Source: Plasmodium brasilianum (lineage: Eukaryota; Apicomplexa; Aconoidasida; Haemosporida; Plasmodiidae). Taken from it: 64,000 nucleotides of DNA. This document shows, in pieces, positions 57,926-64,000 of this stretch (the first letter of the stretch is position 1; the number at the start of each line of letters is the position of its first letter). The stretch is taken from assembly GCF_023973825.1 (NCBI RefSeq), contig NC_090122.1:1752630-1816629 (forward strand). Direction: 5' to 3'. A program made the translations under genes and the position numbers. The notes under the pieces are model-generated. The model saw only the letters and a list, made by a program, of their open reading frames with translations. It ran no database searches and had not been told where the DNA came from.

Positions 57926-60900
57926 TTACTGTATTTTATTATTCACTTGGTTACATTTCTCTGGATCATTTATTTTATATTTGATTCTTGTGGCAAATCC
58001 GTTAATATCCTTTTTAACTAAAGAGGTAAAGGAATCCTGTTTTGTATTTTTCAGTCTTCTAATTTTTAGAAGATTTATGTTAATTCTTTTTGTCATTTTT
58101 TTTAATTTCCACTCGTTTAGTTTTTTGATGAATTTTTCTTTTTTCTCATTTTGTTTTAGTTCCTTGTACTTTTTTTCAATATCCTTTATGTTCTGAATAT
58201 TTTCCTTAATTTTTTTTTTTTTTTTTCCTTTCACATGATTCAGACATCATTTTTTGTTGCATTTTACCTGACTGTTCATAACAATTAACCAAAACGTCTT
58301 GATTTTTTTTTTTTTTTTTTTTTTCCTCAATTTGTATTAATTCTGCTCTTTCATTTGATCTTCCTCCTAATGTACTTTTGTTCGTACCATAGTTATTTCT
58401 TTTTTTTTTATCCTTTCCAATAAAATTGTGGTAAGTATATTCATCAGAGAGGCTGGTGAAATTCATTTTTTTTTTTGAATGGTAACTTCTGTTAATTATA
58501 CATTTTATTTTCCTTTCTTCCTGCTCATTTTCCATTTTCTGTTCATATTTTTTGAAGGTCTTTTTTAAGCGGTTTATTTCTTTAGTTAAACGTTCTTTCT
58601 TTTTTTCTACAGTTAACTTAAAGGAGCATTCTTCAGTATTGTAATATCGTTTTACATGTTGATTTTTTGCGATAATTGATGTCTTACTGAGTTCATTTTT
58701 TTCCGTGCGCATATTTTTATCTGAGGAATAATTTTTTCGCACCGAAAAATCGTCATATGTAAAGAAGCTGCTTATGTCGAGGAATCTTCTAATATTTTTT
58801 ACGAACTTTAATGAATTGCTTGTTTTTAATATATTGTTCGTGTTTTCATCATTTTTGGTATTTTTATAATTAATAAAAGGGAAAGATGGAGATATACTAT
58901 GAGTAGGCATCACGTATGATGAAACACCATGGTTTGGTAGTACATTTTTTCCTTTGAACTTTAATTTGAGCCTCTTTGAAGCTTCTTTACTTTTTTGCAG
59001 TTCATTTTTTGGCGGTTCATATTTTGGCAGTTCACTTTTTGGATGTTCATTTTGTGGATGTTCTTTTTGTGAATGTTCATTTTTTGGATGTTCATTTTTT
59101 GGATGTTCACTTTTTGGATGTTCTTTTTGTGGATGTTCTTTTTGTGGATGTTTATTTTTTGGATGTTCATTTTTTGGATGTTCATTTTTTGGATGTTCAT
59201 TTTTTGCATGTTCATTTTTTGCATGTTCATTTTTTGCATGTTCATTTTTTGGATGTTTATTTTTTGGATGTTCATTTTTTGGATGTTCATTTTTTGGATG
59301 TTCATTTTTTGGATGTTCATTTTTTGGATGTTCATTTTTTCTCAATTCAATGCACTTGTTTATTTTCGCATAATGAGTATTATCGGGGAGGGAATTGTTG
59401 TAAATATTTATGTCCAATGTCCGTTCTGCATTTCTTTTCACTTTGTCTTTTTCTATGAGCTCATTATGTATTGAATTTGTTACAATAGCATTTAACTCTT
59501 TGGAAAAAAGAATATTTTTCAATTCGATGTATAACTCTTCTTGTGCTACTATTTTAACCTTCTTTAGAATGTTGTATTTTAATTTTCTATTTAGCAATAG
59601 AGAGTAAACATTTTTGTACTTGTGAAACTTATTAATGTTCAAGTTGCTACATATATTCCGCAGACTTAATTGACATAAACATTTGCATTTAACTAGGAAT
59701 GAAAAGAGCAAAAGATCGTATGGGCATTTGGAGCTAACGAAAATGGTGAATTTGTTATATATATATTCCTTATAATATTTTTTGAAGTTTTTTAGCTCTA
59801 TTAAATAAATGTCTAAAATATTTTTAAAGATAAATAATTTTTTAAAATGAACATTTAAGTAAGATATTAATTTGGTAAAAAAATTTGAAAAAAAATTTAC
59901 TTGTTCTTCATTTAAGTAGTCTTGTATTATATTATTGTTTATGTCTTTTATTTGCATGTAGGAACTTTGTATTTCTATAACACCTTCAAACAGATAGCTG
60001 GAAAACGTTTTCACAAAATATATGTAGCCCTTAACTATCTGATGATTATATTTTATGAATGATAGAGCAGAACTCTGTGATTTTACCAGTTGAAAAATAG
60101 CACTATATATATTAGTTAAATGTAAGAAAAAATTCATTAATTTTCTTTTTATTCCTATTATTGTAGTATTTTTTTTATTACTAAGAAGTTGTAATATAGG
60201 AATGAGATTTGATATCGCTACTAATATATCATTCATATGTATGTTCATGTTATTTATTTGTACTATTATATCATTTACTTCTATTGAAAACTTATTCATT
60301 TTATTTTTAACTCTTACAAAAGTAAATAGAGCCAAAAAATTTTCCACATTTAAACAACTACTTACCATTTCGTAAATATGCTCCTTTTCAGCTCTGGATG
60401 ATAAACCGTTGCAGTACTTTTTTATTATATCATCTTTTTTGAAACTGCCCGATTTTTCTTCTTCATTAACAATCATTATTTTAAACATTTTACTGTGCTC
60501 TTCTAATATGTCCAAGTCAACAGCAAATTTGCAAATTTTCACTTCATTCTCTGCATATAAATATACGAAAACATTTTCCTTGCACTTTTTTAGCTTTATT
60601 TCTACAACTAGTTTCTTTATATATTCACTATTGTTTGTTTGACTAACTTCACTCCTAGGTATTTTATTTTTTTGTTTGTTTACCATTTTGCTTTTGTTAC
60701 ATTGGGTCGATTTTTTTCTACCATCAGTTGTAGACACACCCTTTCGACTTTCCATATTGCACGTAATACTGTAATCGCCTACAGAACTTTTACACTCCCC
60801 CTTACTTGTTATCGTAAGATTGATATTCCTTTTATTATCTTTCTTTAAACTAATCAAGTGGTTTAACATATGCTCCATTTTAATATACACAGAACTGACG

Positions 60901-61679
60901 CTTCGTTCATGTTTATTTGTCACGTTCTGTTGAGAACAGCTTGTGTTGTGTAGAGTTGGATCTACATCTAACTGCGCAGTTGGAAGCTTGTTATATTTCC
61001 TGTTTGATTTTTTTTTATTATCCCCATTTTCATCTTTTTCTTTACTTATCATTACAGTATTACTGTTGCTGTTCCTGCTGCTTCTATTACTCTTTGTATG
61101 AGCAGTGATGGGATGAGACGATTTGTCTTTTGCTGCTTTGTATGTTCTAGATCCTATATCACCGTCCATTTGCTTTGAAGAAAATCTACCTATATAGCGA
61201 CTAGGGCAGCAGTTATCAGTGCAATCACTAGAACATTTATCAGAGTAATCGTTAGAGTAATTAGAGAACTCAGTGATACCATTCGGATGGGCATCTTGGT
61301 GTCCATTTCCATACGCACTCGCAGTAGAATATCTTCTGTTATTATTTGTACAAACCTTTTTCTTAGTACAACAAACGGCTTCTACTCTTTTATTTGTAGC
61401 TTTGACAGAATTCTCTCTCTTATCCTGGTTGCTCATGTCTTCAAGATTTGCACGTATTACATTATCCGAACCATTTCTTTTCCCCAAGTTGCATATATCA
61501 TCATTATTATTGATACCATTTTCAACGATATTTTTATTGATATCATGTTGGCATGGTGCAATTATCATCAACTGATTGTTTAGCTTTTTTCTCTTTGTAC
61601 AAATTATATTGTGCATATTCTTTTTATGGTACTTACTATTCATATATTCTTGTAGCCATTTTTTCTTCTCCTTGAGCAT
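57926..61679 (-). CDS. large right-end gene, middle part (two frames), unknown function
   Basis: The main frame 61679-58206 has 1157 codons; a second frame 58234-57926 (IKENIQNIKDIEKKYKELKQ onwards) continues it. The switch between them falls in a 17-base T run (58210-58226). The first frame is also open upstream of its ATG (FTNQNNMLKEKKKWLQEYM) back into the T19 run at 61699-61717, where the preceding frame ends. Seen: a Ser/Asn-rich N-terminal part; a helical core (about residues 355-760, e.g. VVEIKLKKCKENVFVYLYAE and QLSLRNICSNLNINKFHKY) that is likely folded; an 18-copy or so (K)NEHP repeat (15 nt, about 59040-59340); and a Lys/Glu coiled-coil-like end. No family recognised and no signal peptide. 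It is best read as one gene with the segment at 61681-63963. Confidence 0.7.
59040..59345 (-). repeat. 15-nt coding repeat (PKNEH units)
   Basis: About twenty tandem 15-nt units encode NEHPK with K/Q/S/A variants. All six reading directions are open over most of the array, which creates spurious Phe/Cys/Gly-rich frames on the + strand. Confidence 0.9.
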
Positions 61680-61680
61680 A

Positions 61681-63963
61681 TTATTCTGATTGGTAAAATT
61701 TTTTTTTTTTTTTTTTTAAAATATTTTTATCATATATGGTAAAATTTTTTCTATTATTATTTTTAAAAATTGTACTTTTTTTAAATTTCCTATTTTGTTT
61801 TCGTCCCTTATTAAATATAGAAATTTTATTTTTAGTATAACAAAAATGAAGAATTGTTCCTTTCTTTTTCTTTTTTTTTTTTACCTGCACATTTGTTGTT
61901 TTTTGATGAACATTGGATAAGCAAACGTAGCTTGAGAAATATGGCAGGGATAAATTAAAATGGAGGGAAGGAAAAATTGCGTGTTCCGCTGTTCCATCTT
62001 TTCTGTTCATTCGATAGCGTTTGTTGTATTCGTTGTATTCGTTGTACTCGTTGTACTCGTTGTGTGTGTTCGTTTTGTTCAACCTGTTCGTTCTATTATC
62101 GCTATCATTTCCCTCTAAACGATCGGCACTTCCCGAGTGACTTCTCTTCAGCAAGAAGGGTACATATACTGTATCTTTTTCAATTTGAGTACTTTTCCCT
62201 AGATTAATATTTTCATGTTCTCGTACATCTTCACCTATGCTCACATCTGAATTGGGATGTGCTTCATATTTGTTCACGTTTCTCTGCTCCTCAAAAATAT
62301 CAAACTTGGTTGATGTTAAATTGTTCAGAACCAGCTCGACTTGGTCCTTATAAACGTAACTCTCTTCCCGAGTTAGGCTTCCCTTGTGAGCAGGAACTTC
62401 ATTTTTTGAAAATCTGCTGGCCACATTTTTGGAAAAATCTTCAGGTACATTGGTGTGCACATTTGGGCGCAAATCTGTGGTTACGTTGAGGTGCATATCT
62501 AAGTTCATGTTCATTCTAAAGGACTCATCGTCATGGTTCTCATTCTGAATACAGTCTTTTATATTAACAGTATCACAAATGTGCTTTTCTGTTAATTTAT
62601 ATATTCGATTAATGGAATTATTCTGCACTAAATTAGAATGTTCAGTTGTACCATTTTCCATACTCAGAGGAATGATGTCGTAAATAGTTTCTCTTCCTCT
62701 AAAGTAGTTTTCTTCTCTCGAGGAAATTGAATCACAGGAGTTACTGGTAGTACTTTGTGTGCTCATACTACTATCAATAACAGTGCGGTTGTCTAACCCG
62801 TTATGCAGTACGTTATTGTTGAGAATCTTATTGCAGTTGCTTATTAACTCCTTAATGGATTCATTAATAGAAAAATAGTTAGATATAAAAGTGTTCTCCG
62901 TGAAACTGTTTACACAAAAATCGCTAGCGACAAAATTGTCCGCCGAAAATATGGTCAACTCCTCGTTATTCAAGTACGAATCAATTATATTCCGGTGAAC
63001 ATTTACGAATGGGGTATTCTGTTTCCCCTCTTCCTCTATAATGTTACTCACCTTCGTGCTACACTTTGAGAGGGTAAGACCATTGCTAAAGTGGACACAA
63101 TCAACTGAGTTGGCCGAGCTGACCGAGTTGGCAGAGTTGGCCGAGTTGACCGAGTTGACCGAGTTGGCCGAGTTGACCGAGCTCGCCAAGATGGTCGAGT
63201 TACCTCGATGTTCTCTTAATATATTAGCATGATCTCTTGTTGCACCTTCATTTGTATCGTTTTTCTTAACCATTTTAGTGAAGGTAGAATTTTCATTTCT
63301 CTCGTTTAAGCACTGTTTTCCTTTATGTATTTTTTCCTTTTTTCTCTGTGGACGTTCATTTGACTCATTGGTAAATATTTTTTCTTTTTTTCTTCTTTTT
63401 TTCCTGAATAGGGTATATTTATTTTTCTTTATCACTTTTGACCACATCTTGGTACTAACTTTTTCGTCTATCATTTTTTTCTTATTAAGCAAGAGAAGTA
63501 ATTTTTTCGCAATTTTTCTTCTCCTAAAAAAACTTGAATAACTGGCGTTGATAATTTTGAGGTTAGAAATGCTATTATTATTTTGGGGCTGATGAAAAGG
63601 GCTTCTCAACAGTGTTTCTCCTGATAAACGTTTTAATGAGTCGTTCTTTTTATAATTTTTAAAATTATTTGCTATTCTGCAGTTCTTCGTATTCTCCTTA
63701 CACTCACCATTTTGTATATATAATGACTCATTGGACAAATTTTTAAAGTGGAAGATTTTTTTTTGAAATAGACGAATAATATTATTGTAGTTTACTCTTT
63801 TGAGAAAGCTATTAAGCGATTTATGTAAATATGCATCATCATTGTTGTTACTATTTTTAACATTTGTTTCTTTGTTCGAATCATGTTCATATATATTATG
63901 AAAATATTTTGGAGAGTTAATTAAATCGCTTTTTTTTTTTTTTTTTTTTATATTTTTGGACAT
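61681..63963 (-). CDS. large right-end gene, 5' part, unknown function
   Basis: Open frame of 760 codons starting MSKNIKKKKKKSDLINSPKY, with the ATG at 63963-63961 and only 37 bases of upstream sequence left in the window. Basic N-terminus, then Ser/Asn/Thr-rich text, an (N/S)AxSVNS repeat at about 63095-63190, a small NEYNEYNEYN repeat near 62030-62060, and basic text ending in a (K)6 run. The stop at 61681 comes just after a 19-base T run (61699-61717). Shifting frame there joins directly to the next segment, so the two are probably one protein of about 2000 residues. No motif gives a function; the many Lys/Arg blocks suggest a nuclear or nucleic-acid context, which is only an inference. 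Confidence 0.7.
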   Translation of the reverse strand: MSKNIKKKKKKSDLINSPKYFHNIYEHDSNKETNVKNSNNNDDAYLHKSLNSFLKRVNYNNIIRLFQKKIFHFKNLSNESLYIQNGECKENTKNCRIANNFKNYKKNDSLKRLSGETLLRSPFHQPQNNNSISNLKIINASYSSFFRRRKIAKKLLLLLNKKKMIDEKVSTKMWSKVIKKNKYTLFRKKRRKKEKIFTNESNERPQRKKEKIHKGKQCLNERNENSTFTKMVKKNDTNEGATRDHANILREHRGNSTILASSVNSANSVNSVNSANSANSVSSANSVDCVHFSNGLTLSKCSTKVSNIIEEEGKQNTPFVNVHRNIIDSYLNNEELTIFSADNFVASDFCVNSFTENTFISNYFSINESIKELISNCNKILNNNVLHNGLDNRTVIDSSMSTQSTTSNSCDSISSREENYFRGRETIYDIIPLSMENGTTEHSNLVQNNSINRIYKLTEKHICDTVNIKDCIQNENHDDESFRMNMNLDMHLNVTTDLRPNVHTNVPEDFSKNVASRFSKNEVPAHKGSLTREESYVYKDQVELVLNNLTSTKFDIFEEQRNVNKYEAHPNSDVSIGEDVREHENINLGKSTQIEKDTVYVPFLLKRSHSGSADRLEGNDSDNRTNRLNKTNTHNEYNEYNEYNEYNKRYRMNRKDGTAEHAIFPSLHFNLSLPYFSSYVCLSNVHQKTTNVQVKKKKKKKGTILHFCYTKNKISIFNKGRKQNRKFKKSTIFKNNNRKNFTIYDKNILKKKKKKFYQSE
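63095..63190 (-). repeat. 9-nt coding repeat (NSV/NSA units)
   Basis: gttggccgagttgaccgag-type units encode an (A/V)NS repeat. It is noticeably GC-richer than its surroundings. Confidence 0.8.
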
Positions 63964-64000
63964 GTTAATTTTTGTTCTTTTAATATCTTCAAATATATAA

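Noticed and set aside
58954..59474. Four + strand frames with Cys/Phe/Gly or His/Val/Asp repeats
   Set aside because: Antisense shadows of the PKNEH coding repeat.
1..64000. tRNA, rRNA, transposon or subtelomeric gene-family members
   Set aside because: Looked for tRNA-like GC-rich islands, rRNA-like conserved stretches, reverse transcriptase/transposase motifs and typical exported-protein families; none seen by eye.

Overview
The window reads as a nuclear chromosome segment of a Plasmodium (malaria parasite) species. It is very AT-rich and full of long poly-A/poly-T runs. Short GT..AG introns are common. Proteins are Lys/Asn-rich and carry low-complexity inserts, and intergenic regions of 1-3 kb hold AT-biased micro- and minisatellites. 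I see no rRNA or tRNA gene, no transposon, no CRISPR and no subtelomeric multigene family (pir/var type), so this looks like a chromosome-internal housekeeping block. From memory, the order adrenodoxin-type reductase, carbonic anhydrase, V-ATPase subunit F, myosin resembles a block on P. falciparum chromosome 11; this needs a synteny check. The species is not determined; base composition is milder than P. falciparum and would suit a P. malariae/P. ovale-like species.

Layout, left to right. 1-3.1 kb: mostly non-coding, with one candidate two-exon small gene. 3.1-6.3 kb (-): PCH2/TRIP13 AAA+ ATPase in seven exons. 9.1-11.7 kb (+): unknown acidic/Ser-rich protein whose 5' end is split over two frames. 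12.9-14.8 kb (-): mitochondrial adrenodoxin/ferredoxin reductase, frame-broken in a T13 run. 16.3-23.0 kb (-): 2243-aa TRAPPC10/Trs130-like protein. 25.7-28.4 kb (+): EMC8/9 in five exons, two of whose introns are filled with tandem repeats. 29.1-31.4 kb (+): eta-class carbonic anhydrase. 32.1-33.8 kb (-): a DPM2-like two-TM protein packed 114 bp behind the V-ATPase subunit F gene. 35.8-37.8 kb (-): HIRIP3/CHZ-type histone chaperone with an apparent 4-nt first exon. 41.2-42.4 kb (+): XRCC2-like RAD51 paralogue. 44.6-45.4 kb (+): small protein ending in Cys-Cys. 47.8-55.7 kb (+): unconventional myosin with a 1.7-kb intron that is almost entirely an 18-nt repeat. 57.1-64.0 kb (-): a very large unknown gene broken at poly-A tracts, with a decayed-looking 3' part.

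Functional links are modest. PCH2 and the XRCC2-like protein both belong to homologous recombination/meiosis. TRAPPC10, EMC8/9, DPM2-like and V-ATPase F belong to the secretory/endomembrane system. Carbonic anhydrase and V-ATPase are both pH-handling proteins. There are no operons; the genes are arranged tandem, divergent or convergent. Exon models were built by hand from splice sites, phase agreement and remembered family sequences. Terminal exons of EMC8/9 and the first-exon donor of the myosin are the least certain parts.
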